Part shown: in pieces, positions 35,125-42,455 of the stretch
How the letters are laid out: the number at the start of each line of letters is the position of its first letter
How positions within the stretch are numbered: the first letter of the stretch is position 1
From: Serratia grimesii NBRC 13537
GTDB taxonomy: Bacteria > Pseudomonadota > Gammaproteobacteria > Enterobacterales > Enterobacteriaceae
Direction of reading: 5' to 3'
Assembly: GCF_001590905.1 (NCBI RefSeq)
Contig: NZ_BCTT01000006.1
Location: 124,001-188,000, forward strand
Length of the DNA stretch: 64,000 bases
Made by a program: the position numbers and the translations under genes
Notes under the pieces: generated by a model
Databases searched by the model: none
What the model saw: only the letters and a program-made list of their open reading frames with translations
Told to the model about the DNA's origin: nothing

Positions 35125-35169
35125 CAGTGAAAGGAGCAATGATTATGTCCTGTCGCCTTTCACTGTTTT
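35125..35169 (+). terminator. Terminator of the urt operon
   Basis: Perfect 10-bp stem CAGTGAAAGG (35125-35134) with CCTTTCACTG (35156-35165) followed by TTTTAA, 17 bases after the urtE stop. The 21-base loop is long. Confidence 0.75.
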
Positions 35170-35222
35170 AATAAACACATCACGCTTCCATTTCACCGCG
35201 CCCCCTCCGTTATTCTCTCGAT

Positions 35223-35299
35223 CCTTGTAAGATGCTTTTTTACAAACGTGTACGTTAAACCTGAAGGCTGTAACCACGTTAACGTACAGAAATACAAGG
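35223..35299. other. Structured untranslated region with nested inverted repeats
   Basis: Two nested perfect inverted repeats: CCTTGTA (35223-35229) with TACAAGG (35293-35299), and inside it TGTACGTTAA (35249-35258) with TTAACGTACA (35279-35288). As RNA this is a two-tier hairpin; as DNA it is a possible operator. It lies 150-230 bases before the DUF2165 gene. I recognise no known riboswitch. Confidence 0.5.
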
Positions 35300-35318
35300 A
35301 ACTCTGAGTTTTATACTC

Positions 35319-35438
35319 ATGATGCTTGAGGCTGTCTCAGTGCTGGCGGTGTCCGCTCATCGCGTTATTTATGCTGCCGGAGACACACGGGGTTGCCGCC
35401 TTGATGCAATTCCCCTTATCTGGGGTATATATCACTAA
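35319..35438 (+). CDS. Possible small ORF upstream of DUF2165
   Basis: A 39-codon frame, starting MMLEAVSVLAVSAHRVIYAA and ending PLIWGIYH then TAA, stops 15 bases before the next gene. The first half is weakly hydrophobic. AAGGA lies 18 bases before the ATG, too far for good initiation, so this could be a leader ORF or chance. A CCCC/GGGG mini-hairpin lies in its last codons. Confidence 0.25.
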   Translation: MMLEAVSVLAVSAHRVIYAAGDTRGCRLDAIPLIWGIYH

Positions 35439-35453
35439 AAATTAAGGATAATG

Positions 35454-35984
35454 ATGAACGAAATCACTATGTCACGCCTGAGCTGTATCCTGCTGTCACT
35501 CTTTCCGGCTCTTTGGGGCATTTTCAGCTTGCTGAATAATACTGCCGATTTTGCGGGGACCGCCCAACATGCCGTGGCGCCGCTGCTTACTATGCAGGAT
35601 ACCTATCAGGTTCCTGGGCTAATGTGGCGCGCCGTCACTGCTGAATGGGCCGGGCAGCTTGGATTGGCGATTATCACGGCGCTGGAATCTCTGGCAGGTA
35701 TCGCAGCAACGGTAGGTGTTGTGCTGATGCTGAAACATCTGGGCCATTCCTACACGGCCTTTGCCAAGGGCAAAGCCTGGGCCATGCTGGGCGCACTTTG
35801 TGCGATTGCAGTGTGGGGACTGGGCTTTATGGTGGTCGCTGGCGACTGGTTTATGGCCTGGCAGGCCAAGGAGAACCCGTTGGCGGTGCAATTGGGGGCG
35901 TTGCTGTATATGGTGCCCAATGCACTGACGTTGATGTTTCTGATGTTGCAACGCGATGCTCGTGAAACGGTGAGATGTGACTAA
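35454..35984 (+). CDS. DUF2165 family small integral membrane protein
   Basis: A 176-residue inner-membrane protein with four hydrophobic segments (about residues 5-25, 60-90, 100-125, 135-160). Typical features of the DUF2165 family are the conserved ..GDWFMAWQ.. loop and a final VPNALTLMFLML span. Function is unknown. I chose ATG 35454 because AAGG at 35444-35447 is six bases before it; ATG 35451 is the alternative. It is preceded by the structured region at 35223-35299. Confidence 0.8.
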   Translation: MNEITMSRLSCILLSLFPALWGIFSLLNNTADFAGTAQHAVAPLLTMQDTYQVPGLMWRAVTAEWAGQLGLAIITALESLAGIAATVGVVLMLKHLGHSYTAFAKGKAWAMLGALCAIAVWGLGFMVVAGDWFMAWQAKENPLAVQLGALLYMVPNALTLMFLMLQRDARETVRCD

Positions 35985-36034
35985 AACTGCGGTGATATTC
36001 GCGAAAGTGTTGCCAAATGCTAACCTGCCGAGTT

Positions 36035-36071
36035 GTGTCACATTTCGTTCATAGTTGTGCCATAGCATAAA
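36035..36071 (+). promoter_or_regulatory. Candidate PhoB box and -10 of the acid phosphatase gene
   Basis: GTGTCAC-ATTT-CGTTCAT (36035-36052) matches the PhoB box CTGTCAT-A/T4-CTGTCAT in 6 and 5 of 7 positions with the proper A/T-rich spacer. A CATAAA -10 follows at 36066-36071, 13 bases downstream. The downstream gene is a phosphatase, which supports the call. Confidence 0.6.
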
Positions 36072-36128
36072 GGTTATTCAATAAATTTATAACAAATCAA
36101 TAAGTTAAAAATTTTCGAGGGAACACAT

Positions 36129-37844
36129 ATGAACGATAAATCGCATAAGGATCTGCCACCGTCGGCAGCAGAAGAGCAGGAGCAGCAACCGAGTAATCCG
36201 GCGCGTCGGCGTTTCCTCGCAGGTGCAACGGCGTTAGGGGTGGGGGCTTCCATTGCGCCGTTGGCCAGAGCTGCGGCTGACGGCAACAAAAAAGTGCTGT
36301 TAAACACGCTCCCCGCCAATGCGCAAAACGCGCTGCTGCGACGGCATGTGAAAAATGTGGTGGTGATCTATGCCGAAAACCGCAGCTTCAACAATCTGTT
36401 TGCCAATTTTCCTGGGGTAGAAAAACCGTTGTCGGCACTCAAGCCTGAAGAATACCAGCAGCGTGATCGCGATGATCGCCTGTTGGATTCGTTGCCGCCA
36501 ATCTGGAAGGGATTAGTGCCAAAAGCGCAAGAAGTCGGTCATGTTAACTACAAAGTCGACGAAAATGCGGTATTCACGACACAATTGCCGAATCAGCCGT
36601 TTGTGTTGATCGGGCCGCAGGGCGAAAATCTGCCGCACGGTGTGGTAACGCGCGATCTATGGCATGTGTTTTATCAGAACCAGATGCAAATCAACGGAGG
36701 TAAAAACGACAAGTTTGTCGCTTGGGCCGATTCCGGCGCCTTAACCATGGGCTATTACGGGGACGGTGCTTACAATCTGCGACTGTGGACCTTGGCTCAG
36801 GAATTTACCCTGTGTGATAACTTTTTCCAGGGCGCGTTTGGTGGCTCTTTCCTCAATCATCAGTATCTGATCTGCGCTCGCCCACCGTTTTACCCCGACG
36901 TACAAAACTCGATAGCCAAAGAGGGTATTGCCCAGCTCGAAAGTGATGACGTGACGGACTCACGCCTGAAACCACTGAGTGACTCGCCGGTCAGCGCCTC
37001 GTTTGGTATCCCCCTGTTTGGCAAGAGCTTGCTGACACCGGACGGTTATGCGGTCAATACCATGGCACCACCGTACTGGCCATCGTGGACTCAGGATGAG
37101 AAAGACCCGACACTGGCAGATGCCACTATGCCGAACGTCATGCCACCGCAAAAACACCCCCACATTGGCGACTTACTGAGCCAAAAAGGGATCGACTGGG
37201 CGTGGTATGCCGGTGGCTGGCAGTACGCGTTGGATAATCGCAAAGATCAGGGCGATTTCCCCGGCGCACCGGATTTTCAATATCACCATCAACCGTTCAA
37301 CTATTTTGAAAACCTGGGGCCGGCTAACCCGCAGGCCCGCGAAGCGCATTTGCGTGACGGGGGTATTGGCGATTCAGTTGCCAGCAATAAATTTTTGGCC
37401 GCCGTGGAAGCAGGTACGTTACCGCCAGTGGCGTTCTACAAGCCGCAGGGCAACCTTAATATGCATGCCGGTTATTCCGATGTGGAAGCTGGTGATCGCC
37501 ATATTGCCCATATCATTAACAGCCTGCGTAATGGGCCGCAGTGGGACAACAGTGTGGTGGTGATTACCTTTGATGAGAACGGTGGCTGGTGGGATCACGT
37601 GGCACCACCGCAGGGCGATCGCTGGGGACCTGGCTCACGTATCCCGGCATTGGTTGTCTCACCGTTTTCCCGCAAAGGCTATGTTGATCATGAAGTCTAT
37701 GACACCGGCTCGATCTTGCGTTTAATCAGCCGGGTATTTGATCTGCCGCCGTTAGATGGGCTGGCAGAACGCGATAAGGCGATGGCGGCGCGCAGTCAAA
37801 AACCGTTGGGGGATCTGACCGGCGCGTTGGCGTTTCCGGGCTAG
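36129..37844 (+). CDS. Tat-exported phosphoesterase / acid phosphatase (AcpA-like)
   Basis: 571 residues of the phosphoesterase family that includes acid phosphatase AcpA and phospholipase C. A Tat signal NPARRRFLAGATALGVG (about residues 23-39) is followed by a hydrophobic stretch ending PLARAAA. Family motifs are VKNVVVIYAENRSFNNLFANF (metal-binding/nucleophile region), CDNFFQGAFGGSFLNHQYL, and near the end VVVITFDENGGWWDHVAPP with RIPALVVSPFSRKGYVDH. It would release phosphate from phosphomonoesters or phosphodiesters in the periplasm. It is probably PhoB-controlled (box at 36035). Only three bases separate its stop from the convergent GNAT gene. Confidence 0.87.
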   Translation: MNDKSHKDLPPSAAEEQEQQPSNPARRRFLAGATALGVGASIAPLARAAADGNKKVLLNTLPANAQNALLRRHVKNVVVIYAENRSFNNLFANFPGVEKPLSALKPEEYQQRDRDDRLLDSLPPIWKGLVPKAQEVGHVNYKVDENAVFTTQLPNQPFVLIGPQGENLPHGVVTRDLWHVFYQNQMQINGGKNDKFVAWADSGALTMGYYGDGAYNLRLWTLAQEFTLCDNFFQGAFGGSFLNHQYLICARPPFYPDVQNSIAKEGIAQLESDDVTDSRLKPLSDSPVSASFGIPLFGKSLLTPDGYAVNTMAPPYWPSWTQDEKDPTLADATMPNVMPPQKHPHIGDLLSQKGIDWAWYAGGWQYALDNRKDQGDFPGAPDFQYHHQPFNYFENLGPANPQAREAHLRDGGIGDSVASNKFLAAVEAGTLPPVAFYKPQGNLNMHAGYSDVEAGDRHIAHIINSLRNGPQWDNSVVVITFDENGGWWDHVAPPQGDRWGPGSRIPALVVSPFSRKGYVDHEVYDTGSILRLISRVFDLPPLDGLAERDKAMAARSQKPLGDLTGALAFPG

Positions 37845-37847
37845 TGG

Positions 37848-38360
37848 TTACAGTGCTTTAGACATATACCAGATGCCGATGGAGCCTTGGGCGCTGGTGT
37901 AACAGGTCTCACCGCAAATACTCAGCCCCTGGCGTTGGTAAAAACGCTGGGCGCTGGTATTGCGCTTTAACACTTCCAACCAGAAAGTGTCTTGCTTACG
38001 CTCTAGCGCCCGTTGCTGCACCTGTTCGAAAAAACGCTGGCCATAACCCCGGCCGGCATATTCCGGCAGGAAATAGATTTTCTGTAGCTCTGCGCCAAGG
38101 TTTTGGGTAGGGGCCAGCAGACTGTCAAAATTCAGCCGCGCATATCCCACCAGATTCTCGCCTTCATACCCCAGTAGCCAGCACACATCCGGGTCCTGTA
38201 GCGTTTTCTCCAGTGCTTCAACTGCAAAATCTTGCGCCAGAAAAGCGTCCAACTCCGCTTTATGGTGCCAAAGTTCGCCAAAATGGGCCTGATAGGTCCG
38301 GATACCCACGTCGCGAACCTGCGCTAAATCACCGCTCAAAGCCTGGCGGATGCTGAACAT
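37848..38360 (-). CDS. GNAT-family N-acetyltransferase
   Basis: A 170-residue GCN5-type acetyltransferase. The acetyl-CoA loop is seen in IYFLPEYAGRGYGQRFFEQV (R-x-x-G-x-G/A), with strand LVGYARLNF before it and the helix TSAQRFYQRQGLSICGE after it. Substrate is unknown. Start 38360 has AGAGG upstream; a longer frame to 38441 lacks a site. It is convergent with the phosphatase gene. Confidence 0.88.
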   Translation of the reverse strand: MFSIRQALSGDLAQVRDVGIRTYQAHFGELWHHKAELDAFLAQDFAVEALEKTLQDPDVCWLLGYEGENLVGYARLNFDSLLAPTQNLGAELQKIYFLPEYAGRGYGQRFFEQVQQRALERKQDTFWLEVLKRNTSAQRFYQRQGLSICGETCYTSAQGSIGIWYMSKAL

Positions 38361-38575
38361 GTAGACCTCTTTGGGGAAAATGAGTAACGGTTGCTGCCCT
38401 GAAGGGAACGGACTGCTGCTGATAAAGATTAGCCAACGCAAAGCATGCGCGATATTTTTATCCGGCAGGGAGTATGACGTGAAAGGACGCGCCCATCAAA
38501 AATTCTTCAAGGTATAGGGGGCGTTGTGAACGTCAGAAGCTATGTCCAACCGTGGCATGCAGGATGGGGGGACAA

Positions 38576-39793
38576 TTATTCAGCAAGATGTTTTGGTGTT
38601 TCCCGTCTGAACCCCAGCCCAATAATCCGCCCAAATAAACGGGGTAACCAGCGGCTGTTGCCGACTCGCATCATCAGGTTTTTTCCACCCTGTTCGCGGC
38701 GTTTTTTTGGCCTGCGCTGACCCATTTTAATTTGCAGGAACTGTGTGGCTTTCGTGGGGAAATTACGGCGACGTTGCACACGCAACAGGTGTTTTAACTG
38801 CAAGCTCTGGTTGCGTAGCGGAGGAATAATGGCGTTGGCGGTCGCGACGGCATCCTGAATCGCCAAATTAACCCCGACACCGCCAATGGGTGACATAGCG
38901 TGCGCGGCGTCACCAATGCACAGCACACCTGGTTTGGCCCACTGATCGAGCCGATCAATACGAATGCTTAGAAGTTTCACCTGATCCCAACTGAGGATAT
39001 CCTGTAAGCGATGGTCCTGGAAAGGGGCAACTTCGGCGATATGCAGCAAAAATTTTTCCAGCCCGTCCTGTTGGATCGCTTCAAAACTGCCTTTGTCGAT
39101 CGAATAACCGCACTGCCAGTATTCGCCCCGGTCGATCATGATAAAGTTTTGCTTTGGTCCGGTGTGACCCATCGACCAGGCGGGGTCGCCGGGTTTTTTA
39201 GCGAGCTTCATCCACAACACGTCGCGCGGAGAGCCAAAAGAGCGACTGCTGAGAGCCGCCTGTTCACGCACCACCGAATTGCGCCCGTCGGTGCCGATCA
39301 CTAATTGGCAGCGGACGCGGATCGGTCCCTCCGGTGTATCCGCCAGCACGCCACAGACCTCGCCACGGTCGTACAGCAGTTGATGTACCTGAGCCGATTT
39401 GATCAGCGTGAATGCTGGAAATGCAGCCGCTTTTTCTGCCAGAAAGTTGAGAAACTCCCATTGCGGCATAAAAGCGATAAATTTGCAGCGTGTGGGCAGG
39501 TGCGTGAAGTCCGCAAGCCGAACATCACGCCCGGCTATTTCGGCGTGCAGTGTTTCTGCACGTTGGTGGGGCAGTGCCAGTAATTCTTCCAGCAGGCCAA
39601 GCTGGTGCATGATTTCTAACGTTGAGGGGTGAATGGTATCACCGCGAAAATCACGCAAGAAATCGGAGTGCTTTTCCAACACCATCACGTTTATCCCCGC
39701 ACGCGCCAGCAGATAGCCAAGCATCAGCCCTGCGGGGCCGCCGCCAACGATGCAGCAGCGGGTGACATAAGGTGTAATCAGTGATGGTGACAT
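38576..39793 (-). CDS. FAD-dependent monooxygenase (PHBH fold), Fur-regulated candidate
   Basis: A 405-residue aromatic-hydroxylase-like flavoprotein. The FAD loop GGGPAGLMLGYLLARAG is near residue 17, the DG motif is in LVIGTDGRNSVVREQA (about 160), and the second FAD motif is GDAAHAMSPIGGVGVNLAIQ (about 290). The C terminus is basic (RRPKKRREQGGK). Substrate is unknown. Start 39793 has GAGGT upstream. The Fur box at 39849-39867, 56-74 bases before the ATG, predicts induction by iron limitation. That would fit a role in iron-compound or siderophore chemistry, or a flavin-based substitute enzyme (inference). Confidence 0.87.
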   Translation of the reverse strand: MSPSLITPYVTRCCIVGGGPAGLMLGYLLARAGINVMVLEKHSDFLRDFRGDTIHPSTLEIMHQLGLLEELLALPHQRAETLHAEIAGRDVRLADFTHLPTRCKFIAFMPQWEFLNFLAEKAAAFPAFTLIKSAQVHQLLYDRGEVCGVLADTPEGPIRVRCQLVIGTDGRNSVVREQAALSSRSFGSPRDVLWMKLAKKPGDPAWSMGHTGPKQNFIMIDRGEYWQCGYSIDKGSFEAIQQDGLEKFLLHIAEVAPFQDHRLQDILSWDQVKLLSIRIDRLDQWAKPGVLCIGDAAHAMSPIGGVGVNLAIQDAVATANAIIPPLRNQSLQLKHLLRVQRRRNFPTKATQFLQIKMGQRRPKKRREQGGKNLMMRVGNSRWLPRLFGRIIGLGFRRETPKHLAE

Positions 39794-39848
39794 AGTGGCT
39801 GACCTCAAGGGGCCGCATCCGGCAGACCCTAATTGAAAACTTATTATT

Positions 39849-39867
39849 GATAATGATTATCAATATC
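39849..39867. promoter_or_regulatory. Fur box
   Basis: GATAATGATTATCAATATC matches the 19-bp Fur consensus GATAATGATAATCATTATC at 17 positions; one of the two differences is the central base. It sits upstream of the FAD monooxygenase and overlaps the last codon of the DUF4865 gene. Confidence 0.85.
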
Positions 39868-40435
39868 AGCCATGGCTGTCAACCCGTGGCACAGTGTGGT
39901 CAAAGGGCATGGAAAGGTGGCCGATACGGTAAAGCTGAGTATTGAATACGATTGTGGTCGGTGGTACTCGCCATAAGTCCAGCCGCACCAACTGCCAGGC
40001 GGTGGGATCAAACGCCACTATGCTGGCCAGTGCATTGGGAGCTGCTTGTTGCTGTTGACGCAGTACATGCAGATCACTATAGGGAGCAATCGGCAGTGTT
40101 TGGCGGGTAGCGTAGGTGGCTTCGGTAAGTTGCGGATGGTTGAAATGTGTAAGCCATGGGAGCCATTGTCTGACGTGTGGCCAGCCAAAAGCCCGACTAA
40201 GCCCCATAAAACCCTCACCGCTGAGGAAGTCGCTCATCCCGGTACTGCTATTCCACAGATAAAACGGAGCGTACAGATTTTCCTCGCCGTGCTCACCTTT
40301 CTGCGCATAGAGATAAGCTTTAATCAACAACTGTGGGGCGCTGTCCAACAGAGGACCGAAACGGGTGATGCGATCGTGGATAATGTTCATATCGTAATCT
40401 GCGGGCAGGGTGAAACTGTATTGCATGGCAAGCAT
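39866..40435 (-). CDS. DUF4865 family protein
   Basis: A 189-residue soluble protein of the DUF4865 type: MQYSFTLPADYDMNIIHDRI at the start, then LIKAYLYAQKGEHGEENLYA, APFYLWNSSTGMSDFL and GFMGLSRAFGWPHVRQWL. Function is unknown; relatives often lie beside a LysR regulator, as here. Start 40435 has GGAG seven bases upstream. It is divergent from the LysR gene at 40541 and runs toward the FAD monooxygenase, from which it is separated by the Fur box. Confidence 0.78.
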   Translation of the reverse strand: MLAMQYSFTLPADYDMNIIHDRITRFGPLLDSAPQLLIKAYLYAQKGEHGEENLYAPFYLWNSSTGMSDFLSGEGFMGLSRAFGWPHVRQWLPWLTHFNHPQLTEATYATRQTLPIAPYSDLHVLRQQQQAAPNALASIVAFDPTAWQLVRLDLWRVPPTTIVFNTQLYRIGHLSMPFDHTVPRVDSHG

Positions 40436-40540
40436 GATGATTCTCCTGAAAGCGGTTGACCGGGTGAGCATCGCACGCCATCTTTATCAGTAAAATCGGC
40501 ATTATTTTGATTCATGGTTCTGAAAAACGGGATGGTCATT

Positions 40541-41410
40541 ATGGGGCGAGTCACTTTCGATCTCGACGATCTACGCAGTTACGTAACCGGCATTGAGTTG
40601 GGCAGCTTCGCTAAGGCGGCAGAACGACTGGGGCGTTCAACCTCGGCAGTCAGCGCACATCTTAAAAAGTTGGAGCAGCAGGTGGGGACGCCGATCCTGG
40701 CGAAGGCCGGACGCGGTATGGTAATGACGGAAGCCGGTGAAACATTACTGGGCTACGCCCGCCGATTGCTGGAGCTCAATGATGAAGCTGCTGCTGCGGT
40801 ACGCGGGCTGGATCTGCAAGGGACTGTACGCCTGGGGCTACAGGAAGATTTCGGTGAAACCTTTTTGCCTCAGGTTTTGGGCAGTTTTGCCCGGGCACAT
40901 CCACGGGTACGTATTGAAGCGCGTATTGCCCGCAATGCCGAACTGATCGACTGGGTGCTGAAAGGGCAGTTAGATTTGTCACTGGCGTGGGACGGAGGTA
41001 TTAGCACGCCGTTTCATCAGATGCTGGGACAGAGGCAGATGCATTGGATAACGTCACCCCATTTTGAACGGGCGTCTTGGCGTCAGGGAGACGAACCATT
41101 GCCGCTGGTGATGTTTGATGCCCCTTGCCTGATGCGCAGCGCGGCGACACTGGCGTTGGATCGCGCCGGTATCCCATGGCGTATTGCCTTTACCAGTCGT
41201 AGCCTGAACGGTGTCTGGGCAGCAGTCAGTGCAGGATTGGGGGTGACGGTACGTACCGATGCCGGGCTGCCGTCGGGATTATCCCGTTTGCCGCCCGGTA
41301 CGTTACCGTCATTAAACGCGCTAGGTGTCGTACTGCACCGCGCGGAAGATCATCCGTCTGGTGCAATCCAGCGCTTAGCGCAGATCGTGGCCGATCGGAT
41401 CCAGAATTAG
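40541..41410 (+). CDS. LysR-family transcriptional regulator
   Basis: 289 residues. The N-terminal helix-turn-helix (FDLDDLRSYVTGIELGSFAK, then RSTSAVSAHLKKLEQQVGTP) is followed by a LysR substrate domain from about residue 85 (GTVRLGLQEDFGETFLPQVL). The start is uncertain among ATG 40514, 40532 and 40541; I took the last because GGGATGG lies just before it. It is divergent from DUF4865, its likely target. Its end overlaps the convergent sseA stop by four bases. Confidence 0.88.
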   Translation: MGRVTFDLDDLRSYVTGIELGSFAKAAERLGRSTSAVSAHLKKLEQQVGTPILAKAGRGMVMTEAGETLLGYARRLLELNDEAAAAVRGLDLQGTVRLGLQEDFGETFLPQVLGSFARAHPRVRIEARIARNAELIDWVLKGQLDLSLAWDGGISTPFHQMLGQRQMHWITSPHFERASWRQGDEPLPLVMFDAPCLMRSAATLALDRAGIPWRIAFTSRSLNGVWAAVSAGLGVTVRTDAGLPSGLSRLPPGTLPSLNALGVVLHRAEDHPSGAIQRLAQIVADRIQN

Positions 41411-42252
41411 TCCTGTTCGATCGGCTGTTTGCCGCTCAGTGCGCCCCATTCACTCCAGGCGCCGTCATAGAGTTTCACCTGCGGTGCATTAAGGGATAAC
41501 AAGCCGAAGGCCAGCACAGCTGCGGTTACGCCTGAACCGCAGCTGGTGATGATTGGGCCATTGATATTCACCCCTTTATCGGTGAAGGTCTTGTTGAGCG
41601 CTTCCAGCGATTTGAAACGGCCATTTTCCAGCAGTTCGCCGTAAGGAATGTTGATGCTGCCGGGAATATGGCCGCGGTGTAGGCCTGGGCGGGGTTCCGG
41701 CGCTTCGGCGTAAAAACGGGGAGCGGCACGTGCATCAAGAATTTGCACTTCAGTGTTCAGCGCCTGCTCCACTTGCTGCATATTGACTACCGCATCCGCA
41801 TTAAAACGGGCCTTGAAAGTTTGCGGCGTACGCTGTGCAGTACCGGTTGCCAATGCCTGGCCTTGTGCTATCCAGCCGTTTAAACCTTCATCCAGCACAT
41901 AAACCTGCTGCGCGCCAAAGTTGCGGAAAGTCCACCAGCCGCGCGGGGCAGAGAATTGGTTGCCCTCGTCATAAAATACAATGGTCTGTTGTTCGTTGAT
42001 GCCCAACTTGCCCACCGCTGCGCTGAATTCATCTGCGGTCGGCAGCATATGCGGCAAATCGGTATTCTTGTCTGCGACGTTATCAATATCAAAGTACACC
42101 GCGCCCGGTATATGGCCGCGTTCAAACTCGGCGAGCATGTCTTTTTTCGGCACCAGACCGACAGGAGACATTCTGACATCAACGACGACCAGATTTTCAT
42201 CGTTGATGTGCTGCGCAAGCCATTGTGGAGTAACCAGAAACGGAGAGTTCAT
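41407..42252 (-). CDS. sseA: 3-mercaptopyruvate sulfurtransferase
   Basis: A 281-residue tandem rhodanese. The N-terminal inactive domain (about 1-135) and the C-terminal catalytic domain carry the loop CGSGVTAA with the nucleophile Cys238, the mercaptopyruvate type rather than the thiosulfate type. It transfers sulfur from 3-mercaptopyruvate to thiols or cyanide. Length and motif match E. coli SseA. It is alone on its strand and convergent with the LysR gene, sharing four bases at the stops. Confidence 0.95.
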   Translation of the reverse strand: MNSPFLVTPQWLAQHINDENLVVVDVRMSPVGLVPKKDMLAEFERGHIPGAVYFDIDNVADKNTDLPHMLPTADEFSAAVGKLGINEQQTIVFYDEGNQFSAPRGWWTFRNFGAQQVYVLDEGLNGWIAQGQALATGTAQRTPQTFKARFNADAVVNMQQVEQALNTEVQILDARAAPRFYAEAPEPRPGLHRGHIPGSINIPYGELLENGRFKSLEALNKTFTDKGVNINGPIITSCGSGVTAAVLAFGLLSLNAPQVKLYDGAWSEWGALSGKQPIEQD

Positions 42253-42455
42253 CGTTATTGTTCGCCTGTGGTGAAACGGTTTTTTACTATACCCTAAATC
42301 TTTGGCGTTGCATCACGGCAACAGGTTTGTACGCCCTCAGAAACAGAGATAACGATGTAACTGGGGCGTATAAACGTAGCCAACAAAGATGCGACTTCCA
42401 CTATGACGAGATGGACACCTGTCGTTCTGGCGATGTGATCCATCAGTAAAAATTA

